Origin: Caldibacillus debilis DSM 16016
Lineage (GTDB): Bacteria; Bacillota; Bacilli; Bacillales; Caldibacillaceae
Assembly (NCBI RefSeq): GCF_000383875.1
Contig: NZ_KB912917.1
Coordinates: 76,041 to 127,700, forward strand
Length of the DNA: 51,660 nt
Reading direction: 5' to 3'
Each line of letters starts with the position of its first letter. Position 1 is the first letter of the stretch. The notes beneath the pieces are model-generated. The model did no database searches. It was not told the origin of the DNA and worked only from the letters and a program-made list of their open reading frames with translations. Below are positions 1-7,891 of the stretch, piece after piece. The position numbers and the translations under genes are program-made.

Positions 1-434
1 CTGTTTCAATCCCTCATAGGTAAGATACAAACCGCTTTGCCTGGCGTTGTTGCTGAAACATTATCAAAAGTTTCAATCCCTCATAGGTAAGATACAAACG
101 AGAGATTATTAGGTTTCGGGTTTGGAACCCGGAGCTGTTTCAATCCCTCATAGGTAAGATACAAACGATCTTTGTGCTGGTCGCCGTGGCCCATCTTCTG
201 GAGTTTCAATCCCTCATAGGTAAGATACAAACGTTTAGTGAATATGGTAAATGATGAGTTTAATCAAGAGTTTCAATCCCTCATAGGTAAGATACAAACG
301 GATAGGTTTGCTCAATTCGGCCCATGGTGATCGGATGTTTCAATCCCTCATAGGTAAGATACAAACGAACATACTCGACGGTTCCGTTTAAATCTAAACC
401 GATGGTTTCAATCCCTCATAGGTAAGATACAAAC
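1..434 (-). CRISPR. CRISPR array 1 (partial, 7 repeats visible)
   Basis: Seven identical 30-bp repeats start at 3, 70, 137, 203, 270, 337 and 405, separated by six spacers of 36-38 bp. The array continues past the left edge. In the transcribed sense (minus strand) the repeat begins GTTTGTATCTTACC, continues TATGAGGG and ends ATTGAAAC. That end is the usual 8-nt crRNA handle of Cas6-processed type I-A/I-B/III arrays. The conserved leader on the right (435-625) fixes transcription leftwards, so the spacer at 367-404 is the newest. The repeat differs from array 2 by one base (TATGAG here, TTTGAG there). No spacer target could be identified by eye. Confidence 0.98.
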
Positions 435-491
435 CCAAAAAAATGTTGATAAATCAGAGTTTGGAAAAATTTCCTAATCGGTTTGATTTTT

Positions 492-520
492 ATTATAATT
501 GATTGTAAACGTTTGATCAA
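492..520 (-). promoter_or_regulatory. CRISPR array 1 leader promoter
   Basis: On the minus strand the leader reads TTGATC (515-520), 17 bp, TATAAT (492-497). Transcription would start near 485, about 50 nt before the first repeat. The first 19 bp next to the array (435-453, starting CCAAAAAAATGTTGATAAA) are identical in the array 2 leader, and the -10 box lies at the same distance from the repeat (57 versus 56 bp). Confidence 0.75.
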
Positions 521-577
521 TATGAGGAAAAATGTTGATATTACGGGATTTAACACAATCTGGTGCCAAAAAAAGAT

Positions 578-625
578 TTGTCGTCGATCCCCCGGGATTT
601 TGACGCTATCGGGGGTCGACGACAA
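578..625. repeat. Leader-distal palindrome, array 1
   Basis: This is a 48-bp inverted repeat with arms TTGTCGTCGATCCCCC and GGGGGTCGACGACAA. The 15 pairs have one bulged base and a 17-nt loop. An almost identical element of the same length sits at the same distance from array 2 (20496-20543). It starts 143 bp from the repeat end and lies upstream of the promoter. It may be a protein-binding site or integration-related leader element, or an RNA hairpin of an upstream transcript; the function is inferred from conservation only. Confidence 0.85.
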
Positions 626-719
626 AATTTCAAACCAAGATTCCGCTGGAAATTCCATAAAAAACGATCAATATGACCGCTGGAAAATCGGATGCCGGTC
701 CAACCCATGCTTTCCTTGA

Positions 720-2219
720 TTATTTTTCCGTCACCCAGAATCCCATTCGGATGGCGGGCATCTTCGATCCGGGGTGATCCGTCGCGTAAGTCAGCTGCGG
801 AATGAGCGACATATCCGTATCCTTATCCTTTTGCCGGTAGATGCCCGGATAGAGGTCGATGATGTGATAGCCGGGTTCGCCGGTGGCAACGACGTCGAAG
901 GTGAGATCGCCTTCGCTGTTGAAGGCGCACATGTAGCCGGCGTAGGCATTGTCATAGGTTAAATAATAGGCGTTGTCAAACTCGGTCCAGCCCCCGCCCT
1001 TGATGGTGATCCGGATCTTTGTGCCCGCAGGTCCCGATTTGGGGGACAGGTTCACGATGGAGGGCAAGATCCGCAAGTACTCCTGTCCATAGATCTCGCC
1101 GTCAATTTTTACGTCGATCCGGTGGGGAATGCCGCCCAGATCGTCCGGAATATTAAAATCATAGGATAATTGTCCGCTTTCATCCGTATCCACGGCAGCC
1201 AAGACCGCCGTTTCTTCCCCGAACCCCGATCCCGATACGCGGCTTCCCCGCATCGTATTCCAAATGATTTCCGCCCGCTTATTTTCCGGCAGTCCGCTCG
1301 CGCGCAAGCGAACCGGTTCCCCGACGGTTCCTTCGTGTTTGTCCAGGGCGATTTTCACGCCGGGCTTATTCTTTAATTCCGGCATTTCAAGACCGTTTCC
1401 CGCCTTTTCCGGAACGGGCTCCACATAGGCCTGATCCAGCGGCGGTTCCTCCGTCACCTCGAACATGAATTCGGGCGCCGGTTTGTCCGGATAGGGAGAT
1501 TGCTGGTAGTTAATGTACGGCATGCCGAGATAGCCGGTCCGGATCCGGATAAAATGTTTTCCCGGCGGTCCCGCCGCGCGGATTTTTGCCTCCGCCTTGC
1601 CGTTTGTGGCCACGGCCGAGATCAAACCGGTGTATTTGTTATCATAGGTCAACTGCCAATTCCGCATATAGGTGCTCCAGCCCAGACCCTCCGCTTTTAT
1701 CGTAATCTCCGTGCCGACGGGACCGGATGCGGGATACATGGAAAACTTAGGGTCCACCGTAAAAGCGGTTTGCCCGATTTTGACGTCCTTCGAACGGACG
1801 AAAAGGGTATGGTCTCCGCCGAACCCATCCGGAACGGTGAAAGCGCCTTTCCAGATTCCGTTTCCGTCGCTTTTCCCTTTCGCCAGAACGACTTCCTTCT
1901 CTTTAAATTTCGGTCCGACCATTTCATACATATTTTTAATTTCGTAGCTGCCATCATAAGCGATCCAGACGAGCTCCACATCCTGATTCGCTTCCAATTC
2001 ATCGACGGTAAATTCCACCTGATCCCCGATATATCCCCTGCTTTTCGACAAGTTTATGTTGTTTTTTAACTGCTGCTTTTGCTCGGTATTTTTCCCGCTC
2101 TTCGATGTTTGACCGCCGGAAACCTCCGGCGTTCCCTCGTCTTTGCTGCAGGCGAACAAAAGGGCGGCGACGGCAATGACTGCGAAGATCTTTGCGATGG
2201 ACGGATAGCTTTTCATCAT
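720..2219 (-). CDS. Lipoprotein with internally duplicated IPT/TIG-like modules
   Basis: This 499-residue predicted lipoprotein has a signal peptide ending in the lipobox LLFAC. The mature protein is two related halves. Each starts with a beta-rich segment (about residues 55-150 and 285-390) and continues with an IPT/TIG-like segment (about 155-255 and 390-499). Matching phrases such as SGPVGTEITIKAEG and SGPAGTKIRITIKG, LTYDNKYTG and LTYDNAYAG, and PGKHFIRI and PGYHIIDL show an old duplication. The ATG at 2219 has AAGGGG upstream. The gene begins 10 bp after the cupredoxin gene ends, so the two are probably one operon and both proteins sit on the outer membrane face. The function is not recognised; a structural or binding partner of the CuA protein is a guess. 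Confidence 0.85.
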   Translation of the reverse strand: MMKSYPSIAKIFAVIAVAALLFACSKDEGTPEVSGGQTSKSGKNTEQKQQLKNNINLSKSRGYIGDQVEFTVDELEANQDVELVWIAYDGSYEIKNMYEMVGPKFKEKEVVLAKGKSDGNGIWKGAFTVPDGFGGDHTLFVRSKDVKIGQTAFTVDPKFSMYPASGPVGTEITIKAEGLGWSTYMRNWQLTYDNKYTGLISAVATNGKAEAKIRAAGPPGKHFIRIRTGYLGMPYINYQQSPYPDKPAPEFMFEVTEEPPLDQAYVEPVPEKAGNGLEMPELKNKPGVKIALDKHEGTVGEPVRLRASGLPENKRAEIIWNTMRGSRVSGSGFGEETAVLAAVDTDESGQLSYDFNIPDDLGGIPHRIDVKIDGEIYGQEYLRILPSIVNLSPKSGPAGTKIRITIKGGGWTEFDNAYYLTYDNAYAGYMCAFNSEGDLTFDVVATGEPGYHIIDLYPGIYRQKDKDTDMSLIPQLTYATDHPGSKMPAIRMGFWVTEK

Positions 2220-2229
2220 TGGGATCCCC

Positions 2230-3060
2230 TTATTCGACGACCACCAATGTCGCCTTCATGTCGCCGTGGCCCGCGCCGCAAAAGACGCTGCAGACCATCT
2301 CGTATTCTCCGGGTTTCGTCGGTGTAAATTTTACGGTTCCGTTCGGCTCGTCGATGGAAACGTTCAAATCGGGAATGGCGATGCCATGGCTTCCTTCCTT
2401 CGAAGTCAAATGAATGGTTACCTCTTTTCCCGCCTTTACATAATATTTGTCTTTATTAAAGGCGAAGTTGACGGCCTCGACGTTCACCACATTGTTCGGT
2501 TCCAGATTCGCTTCCTGCGAACCGCCGTTATTATTTCCGCTCTGGTTGGCGTTACCTTGCTGCTGACCTTGACTTCCCGATCCGGCGGCCTTTTCATCCA
2601 CGATCATCAGCAGGGAAGGCTCGACATTGAAAGGCCGGAACTCCCCTTTCCGGTCCCCCGCTTCCGCCGTCACAAAATATTCCAGCTTTCCCTTCGGGGT
2701 ATCTTTGGTCACCGGATAAGCCGCGGTCCAAAATTTCGCCGCGTTTTCCACGCCAGGCGGATGTTCCCCGTACACCATATCCAAAACTTCGCCCGTCGAA
2801 AGGTGCACCTGCAGTTTCGCGTTCTCCATTTGCAGCCCGGTATCGGGATTGATGGCATTCATCCGGAAAACGATTTTGTCCCCGGGAGCGAACCGGCTGG
2901 CCAGGACACAACCCCCCTTTTCGGAAACGGTGTCCCCCGTGATAAGGATGAGATTGTTCTTGGATTCCGTCTGCCCCGTTTCCTTCTCATTGATGCAACC
3001 GCTTACAAACAAAAAAATGAACAGGGCCGCAAACAGAAACCAATACCTTCTTTTTAACAA
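2230..3060 (-). CDS. CuA-type cupredoxin-domain lipoprotein
   Basis: The 276-residue product is anchored by a lipobox (FVSGC, Cys22). A central domain of about 110 residues, containing GDKIVFRM, is followed by a Gly/Gln/Asn-rich linker and a C-terminal cupredoxin fold. The metal motif CSVFCGAGHGDM gives Cys257, Cys261, His265 and Met268, and an upstream SHG gives His225. Together these are the His, two Cys, His and Met set of a binuclear CuA site as in COX2 or N2O reductase. The glutamate usual between the cysteines is absent. No other oxidase subunit is nearby, so a separate electron-transfer or copper-handling role is possible. The start chosen is TTG at 3060, with GGGGAGG seven bases upstream; the frame stays open to 3102. 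Confidence 0.88.
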   Translation of the reverse strand: MLKRRYWFLFAALFIFLFVSGCINEKETGQTESKNNLILITGDTVSEKGGCVLASRFAPGDKIVFRMNAINPDTGLQMENAKLQVHLSTGEVLDMVYGEHPPGVENAAKFWTAAYPVTKDTPKGKLEYFVTAEAGDRKGEFRPFNVEPSLLMIVDEKAAGSGSQGQQQGNANQSGNNNGGSQEANLEPNNVVNVEAVNFAFNKDKYYVKAGKEVTIHLTSKEGSHGIAIPDLNVSIDEPNGTVKFTPTKPGEYEMVCSVFCGAGHGDMKATLVVVE

Positions 3061-3365
3061 ACTTCTCCCTCCCCAAGAAAATCCAGATTTTGGTTCTTTC
3101 AATAACTATTATAAACCTTATTAATCTTTTGTGTATCCTGTTTTTTTCAAATATATAGAATTTTTTATTTATCCCATTCCCCCGCTGGAATGTCTCGCCT
3201 TCACGGTACCCGGGGATATCGGACGTTTATCGAACGGAACGAATCATCCGAAAATCCCCGTTCCGCATGAATATTATAAGAAACACTTATTGATTTTCAT
3301 TAAAATCATATAATTTTCCTATCGAAATGTGCGTTGTATACTAGTTTTGAAGGTGGTGTCGGAAA
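3061..3365. other. Divergent intergenic region
   Basis: This AT-rich spacer lies between the cupredoxin operon (leftward) and the TauE gene (rightward). A TATAAT for the leftward operon is at 3108-3113 (minus strand), with only a weak -35. On the plus strand TATAAT at 3309-3314 and TATACT at 3336-3341 are possible -10 boxes. No gene is visible here. Confidence 0.4.
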
Positions 3366-4121
3366 ATGGAATATTTGCTTATCGGTTTAACCGGCATTTT
3401 GGCAACCACGGCCGGAACTTTAGCGGGAGGCGGAGGATTCATCAGCCTTCCGGTCATGATGCTGTTGGGCATCCCCGTCCAATCGGCCGTCGGCGCAAAT
3501 AAGGCCGCCAATACGATCAGTTCCTTCTCCAGCTTTCTTTATTTATACAGGAACAAAAAAATCTCGTTTAAAGAGGTTTATTGGATCGTACCCGTCAGTC
3601 TCGCGGGCGGCGTCACCGGCGGGGTGATCGCTTCGCGCATGAACGAGGAATACATGGAGGCGGCCGCCATCGTCCTGCTCCTCTTTGCCTTTGCCGCTTC
3701 TTTTTTTAAACAGGGACAATTTTCCGGGGAAGGGGAAATCCGCTTTAACAAATTCAGTTTTCCCGGTCTGTATGCCATCGGCATTTACGACGGGATGATC
3801 GGTCCCGGCCAGGGGACGTTCATGCTGTATTTGTTCGGGGCGTTAAAGGTTTCCTACATTCGGGCCGTGGCGGGAGTCCGATTGGCCACCTTTTCCAGCT
3901 GTTTCGGCGCGGCGGTGACTTATATTGCCGCCGGGCAAATGATCTGGCCCCTGACCCTTTGCCTGCTGGCGGGATCCCTTGCCGGCGCGCAAATCGGGGT
4001 CCGGCTGGCGGAAAAATTGAAGGCCCGGACCGTCCTGGTGATTCTTCGGCTGGTGACCCTCGGACTGATCATCCAACTGATCGGGGAAAATTTGTTGGAA
4101 TTGGCAGGCGGTTTCCGTTAA
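3366..4121 (+). CDS. TauE/SafE family membrane permease
   Basis: This 251-residue integral membrane protein has about eight hydrophobic segments. The glycine-rich start TLAGGGGFISLP (about residues 18-29) and the AVGANKAAN segment are typical of TauE/SafE (COG0730), as is an internal repeat of the same pattern in the second half (GMIGPGQGTF). Family members export or import sulfite, sulfonates, sulfoacetate or similar small anions across the plasma membrane; the substrate cannot be set here. AAGGTGGTG precedes the ATG. The gene stands alone, and the genes on both sides read leftwards. Confidence 0.9.
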   Translation: MEYLLIGLTGILATTAGTLAGGGGFISLPVMMLLGIPVQSAVGANKAANTISSFSSFLYLYRNKKISFKEVYWIVPVSLAGGVTGGVIASRMNEEYMEAAAIVLLLFAFAASFFKQGQFSGEGEIRFNKFSFPGLYAIGIYDGMIGPGQGTFMLYLFGALKVSYIRAVAGVRLATFSSCFGAAVTYIAAGQMIWPLTLCLLAGSLAGAQIGVRLAEKLKARTVLVILRLVTLGLIIQLIGENLLELAGGFR

Positions 4122-4330
4122 CGCCGTGGGAAGCACAAAAAAAGATCCGGAAGGCTCCCGAATCCTTATTCATGGAAAATCGTCCGATTCCAACCAGCGG
4201 AAAAAACTCCGGAGGCTCCCCGCGGCTTCCGCCCGCTAACCTCGTTGATGTCCTTCGCGGGCGGATCCGCCCGTCGCGTTTTCGGCCATGGGAATCCGAA
4301 CGGATCCTGGCCAGGATCGTTTTGAATTTA

Positions 4331-4366
4331 GACCGGAACGAAAATTCCGGTCGATTTACTTTTTAT
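4331..4366 (+). terminator. Probable rho-independent terminator
   Basis: A perfect 8-bp stem (GACCGGAA and TTCCGGTC) with a 6-nt loop at 4331-4352 is followed by the T-rich GATTTACTTTTTATT. It lies 210 bp past the TauE gene, the only rightward gene that could use it. A further GC-rich stem (CCGCCCG with CGGGCGG) occurs at about 4227-4266. Confidence 0.55.
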
Positions 4367-4480
4367 TGAAAATCTTTTCCGCGAAAGGTGCACCGTATCG
4401 GAATCCAAACCGTTCTATACCGGTTTCCGGCCAATTGCACCATACCCCTATCCCTATCCTTACGGAAAGTAGCGCGTAGA

Positions 4481-4521
4481 CCGGGAAGCCCTTCCCGAAA
4501 GAGGGCGCGGCAGCTTCCCGG
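4481..4521 (+). other. Structured RNA candidate
   Basis: CCGGGAAG (4481-4488) pairs perfectly with CTTCCCGG (4514-4521) and encloses a smaller CCCT/AGGG hairpin. The structure ends 16 bp before a very strong Shine-Dalgarno sequence and a 17-codon frame. It resembles a structured 5' leader, but I match it to no known riboswitch class. Confidence 0.3.
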
Positions 4522-4555
4522 CGAAAAGATATATTTCAAAGGAGGATCTTTAAAG

Positions 4556-4609
4556 ATGAGGGGCAAAGTCCCTCGACAAAAAGGGGAAATGTGCGAGAGT
4601 TTATATTGA
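4556..4609 (+). CDS. Candidate 17-residue small protein
   Basis: The ATG at 4556 opens MRGKVPRQKGEMCESLY, then a stop. AAAGGAGGA at 4538-4546 ends about 10 bp upstream and is one of the better ribosome sites in the window. The peptide is basic and has no hydrophobic segment. It could be a leader peptide or chance, since no downstream gene on this strand follows. There is no homology evidence. Confidence 0.22.
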   Translation: MRGKVPRQKGEMCESLY

Positions 4610-4692
4610 TCCGGCTGCGGTTGCAAAAACTGATCGCCCGCCTAAAAACGGAAAATCGCCTTTCTCCTTTCGTCCTCTCGGATCACCTCCTT

Positions 4693-6027
4693 TCATTTTT
4701 TCCTTGCCGCATTGGCCTGTTGAATGGCGTCGTTCAATTGTTTTACCATCGTGTCATAAGTCTGATCCACATCCCCGCCGTTAAATACCGTCTCCAGTGC
4801 CGACTCGATGATCCTTCTTCCTTCGGGGATCATGTCCATCAGCGCACCTTGGGTGGCGTAGGAAGGTTTGGTGGTTTGGAGCTGATGGACGGTCACCTTC
4901 AATTGGGGCATTTTCTCATAAGCCTCTTTGACCGTTTCTTCCTCATAGGCAGCCGGGTTGACGGCGAAATAGCCGGTGCCGATATGCCACTTCGCCTGCA
5001 CTTCAGGCGTTTGCAGGTATTTCATGAACTCCCAGGCGGCTTTTTGTTCCGCTTCCGGTTTGCCGGCGATCATCCACAGGCTGGCCCCGCCGATGATCAC
5101 CCCTTGCCTTTCCTTATTCGCCGGATGGGGGAGAAAGGCGATTCCCACTTCAAAGGGCGCGTTGTCGATCACGTTTCTGGCGTTGGCCGAAGATTGGAGG
5201 AACATCGCCACATCTCCGGCCAAAAATCCCGCGATCATGTTATCCCCGTTCGTGCCGTAATTGGCGAAGGTCCCATCCTTCACCATCTGTTCCACCCAAC
5301 GGAAGACGGACTTTCCTTCTTCCTCCTTAAATCCGATTTCCGTCGGGGTCCCGCTCCGGCCGTTATTATTGTTCATCAACAGCGCCCCTTGGTTCGCCAG
5401 CAGCTCTTCAAACAGCCAGCCGTAAGCCTGTAAAGCGAAGCCTTTCATTTTCGGATTCGCTTTTTTGATCGCTTTCCCCGCCTCGATGATTTCCTCGAAG
5501 GTTTGCGGCGGATTGTCCGGATCGAGGCCCGCCTTCTTGAAGGCGTCCTTATTGTAATACATGACGGGGGTGGAAGAATTGAAGGGCATCGAATAAAACT
5601 TGCCGTCAATCTTGTAATAATTGATGATGTTTTTTTCCAAAATGCCCATGTCATATCCGTCGGCGTCAATAAAGGTTTGGATCGGGACGATTTGCCCGCT
5701 GTTGATCATGGACATGGTGCCGATCTCGAACACTTGCATGATATGGGGCGTGCTTCCCGTCCCCGCCACGCTGTGGAACTTGGTCAGCGCCTCGTCATAG
5801 GTGCCTTGAAATTCGGCATTGACTTGAATCTTCTCTTGCGATCGGTTAAAATCGTCGACAATTTCGTTCAATGCGTTAAGTCCCGCCCCGCCCATGGAAT
5901 GCCAAAAAGTGATGACGGTTTTCCCGGAAGCGGAATCATTCTCCGAACGGTTTTCCGTTTTGCCCTGGCAGGCGGCGGCGAAAAGAACAAGGCAAAGCAG
6001 AATCAAACAAGCAGAAAATTTTCTCAT
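4693..6027 (-). CDS. ugpB: Glycerol-3-phosphate ABC transporter, binding lipoprotein
   Basis: This 444-residue family 1 solute-binding lipoprotein has the lipobox FAAAC (Cys20). The mature start TVITFWHSMGGAGLNALNEI resembles UgpB, which binds sn-glycerol-3-phosphate or glycerophosphodiesters outside the membrane. It is the last gene of the leftward ugpC-A-E-B order, and glpQ on the other side of the control region supports the substrate. The ATG at 6027 is chosen because AGAGGTG lies eight bases upstream and the signal peptide follows at once; the open frame reaches 6093. Just past the stop, the minus strand carries AAAGGAGGTGATCC, a complete anti-SD complement, without an obvious gene behind it. 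Confidence 0.9.
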   Translation of the reverse strand: MRKFSACLILLCLVLFAAACQGKTENRSENDSASGKTVITFWHSMGGAGLNALNEIVDDFNRSQEKIQVNAEFQGTYDEALTKFHSVAGTGSTPHIMQVFEIGTMSMINSGQIVPIQTFIDADGYDMGILEKNIINYYKIDGKFYSMPFNSSTPVMYYNKDAFKKAGLDPDNPPQTFEEIIEAGKAIKKANPKMKGFALQAYGWLFEELLANQGALLMNNNNGRSGTPTEIGFKEEEGKSVFRWVEQMVKDGTFANYGTNGDNMIAGFLAGDVAMFLQSSANARNVIDNAPFEVGIAFLPHPANKERQGVIIGGASLWMIAGKPEAEQKAAWEFMKYLQTPEVQAKWHIGTGYFAVNPAAYEEETVKEAYEKMPQLKVTVHQLQTTKPSYATQGALMDMIPEGRRIIESALETVFNGGDVDQTYDTMVKQLNDAIQQANAARKK

Positions 6028-6089
6028 CCCTTTCACACCTCTTCTCCATTTTTCGTCTGACGGCGAAAAACCTTGTTTGCACGTCGGCA

Positions 6090-6908
6090 TCACTTAAAAG
6101 CCCCTTCCGTCAATCCCCGCTGCAGCCGCTTTTGGCCGAGGAACAACAGGATCAAGGTGGGCACGACGACGATGACCGCACCCGCCATAATCATTCCCCA
6201 CTCGTTCACCTGTTCCTGGCTCTGCAGCTGGCGCAGGCCGATTTGGACGGTGCGCACCCTTTCATTCGTCGTCGCCAACAGCGGCCATAAATACATGTTC
6301 CAGGAAGTGAGAAAGGCATATAGTCCCAAAGTGACCAGGCTAGTTCTCGCCATCGGCAGGGCCACCGTCAGGAAAAATTTAAAATCCCCCATTCCCGCGA
6401 TCTCGCTCGCTTCTTTCAGTTCCCTGGGAATCTGTTTAAAATTTTGCCGCAACAAAAAGGTTCCGAATGCCGTGGCAAAAAAGGGAAGAGTCATGCCGGC
6501 ATAGGTATCCAGCAGCCCGAGATTACGGATGGTTTGAAAGTTCGGTATGATGGACGTTTCGAAGGGGATCATCATCGTGGCAATAAACAGGAAGAAGATC
6601 GCGTCCCTTCCTTTAAACGACAAAAAGGCAAAGGCGTAGGCCGCCAAACTGGACAGGATCAATTGGCCGGCCATGATGAGAAGGGAAACAACGAGGCTGT
6701 TCGTCAAATAATGGATGATCGGAAAACGTTCGAACAGCCTGGCATAATTGTCCCAGCTGAAGGAATGGGGGAACAGTTTTCCGGCGAAAATTTCCTGATT
6801 GGTCATGAAGCTCATCAAAAAGGCGATGACGGCAGGAGCAAAGATCACCGCGGCAAACAAGGCCAACAGGAAATAAAACAGGATCTTTCGGCCCAAAGGG
6901 ATTCTCAT
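6090..6908 (-). CDS. ugpE: Glycerol-3-phosphate ABC transporter permease UgpE
   Basis: The 272-residue MalG/UgpE-type inner-membrane permease has six predicted membrane segments. An EAA loop, ELKEASEIAGMGDFKFF, in the third quarter contacts the ATPase. The ATG overlaps the stop of ugpA by four bases (ATGA), showing translational coupling. It would form the channel with UgpA. The assignment to Ugp rather than another carbohydrate transporter rests on gene order, on UgpB and on the neighbouring glpQ. Confidence 0.9.
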   Translation of the reverse strand: MRIPLGRKILFYFLLALFAAVIFAPAVIAFLMSFMTNQEIFAGKLFPHSFSWDNYARLFERFPIIHYLTNSLVVSLLIMAGQLILSSLAAYAFAFLSFKGRDAIFFLFIATMMIPFETSIIPNFQTIRNLGLLDTYAGMTLPFFATAFGTFLLRQNFKQIPRELKEASEIAGMGDFKFFLTVALPMARTSLVTLGLYAFLTSWNMYLWPLLATTNERVRTVQIGLRQLQSQEQVNEWGMIMAGAVIVVVPTLILLFLGQKRLQRGLTEGAFK

Positions 6909-7891
6909 TGGTAATGCACCCTCTTTTCGACCAGTTTGAATTGCAGAACGGTCAGAAGCAAAACGATGACAAACAGGATGATGGCCAAGGCGCTTCCGGA
7001 ACCGTACTGATAATTCATAAACGCCTCCTGATAGATCATGTAGACGATCAAATTCGTTTCGTTTTGCGGCCCGCCCCGCGTCAGCATGTCGATCTGCCCG
7101 AAGGTTTGGAAGGCGTTGATCAAGGATACGGTAATCACGAAAAACAGGGTGGGCGAAAGCAGCGGGATCGTGATCCTTCTTATTTTGTAAAAATATCCGG
7201 CGCCGTCGATCTCCGCGCTTTCATACAAATAGTCGTCGATCGACTGCAGCCCGCCGAGCAGAACGAGAAAGGTAAAGCCGAGATTCATCCAGATGGTCGT
7301 GACGGATACGGAAAGGAGGGCCCATTTCGGATCGGTGAGCCAACCGACGGGATCGAGCCCGAACATTTTCAGAAGCTGATTCAGCCAGCCGATGGTCGGA
7401 TGAAACAAAAACATCCAAAATACGGACCCGGCGGCGACGGAGACGCCCATCGTGGAAGAAAAGATGGTACGGAAAAAACCGATCCCTTTCATTTTTTCAT
7501 TGGCGAGAACCGCCAAAACCAGGGCGATGAAAACGGTGCCCGGAACCGTGTACAGGACGAAAAGCACGGTGGACTGCAAACTCTGCAAAAAGACCGGCGA
7601 GGTAAAGATTTTCCGGAAATTGTCCAACCCGACAAAGACGGTGGGCGTTCCGGCCGAATCGGTGAGAAAAAAACTTAAATAAATCGTCCGGAACAAAGGA
7701 TAAAACAGGAAGACGGCAAAAAGCAGGATCGAAGGAAGAAGGTACAATTGGCCTTTGAAGAAATTTCTGATTTCCCGCTTTCTTTTGATTTTGGCAAAAT
7801 CCGTTTCCGGAATTTCCACGGTTCCGGGTTCCGTCCCCGCCCGAACCACTGCCGCGTACGTCATCTCCCCATTGAACTTTCCTTCCGTCAT
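6905..7891 (-). CDS. ugpA: Glycerol-3-phosphate ABC transporter permease UgpA
   Basis: The 328-residue MalF/UgpA-type permease has a hydrophilic N-terminal tail of about 45 residues, then six membrane segments beginning at LYLLPSILLFAVFLFYPL. The EAA-type loop YESAEIDGAGYFYKIRRI lies near the cytosolic ATPase contact. The start codon overlaps the ugpC stop by four bases. The N-terminal tail is somewhat longer than the usual 290-300 residue proteins. Confidence 0.9.
   Translation of the reverse strand: MTEGKFNGEMTYAAVVRAGTEPGTVEIPETDFAKIKRKREIRNFFKGQLYLLPSILLFAVFLFYPLFRTIYLSFFLTDSAGTPTVFVGLDNFRKIFTSPVFLQSLQSTVLFVLYTVPGTVFIALVLAVLANEKMKGIGFFRTIFSSTMGVSVAAGSVFWMFLFHPTIGWLNQLLKMFGLDPVGWLTDPKWALLSVSVTTIWMNLGFTFLVLLGGLQSIDDYLYESAEIDGAGYFYKIRRITIPLLSPTLFFVITVSLINAFQTFGQIDMLTRGGPQNETNLIVYMIYQEAFMNYQYGSGSALAIILFVIVLLLTVLQFKLVEKRVHYQ

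Noticed and set aside
4679-4693. Match to the 3' end of 16S rRNA on the plus strand
   Set aside because: Only about 14 bases match; the rest of the region is not rRNA.
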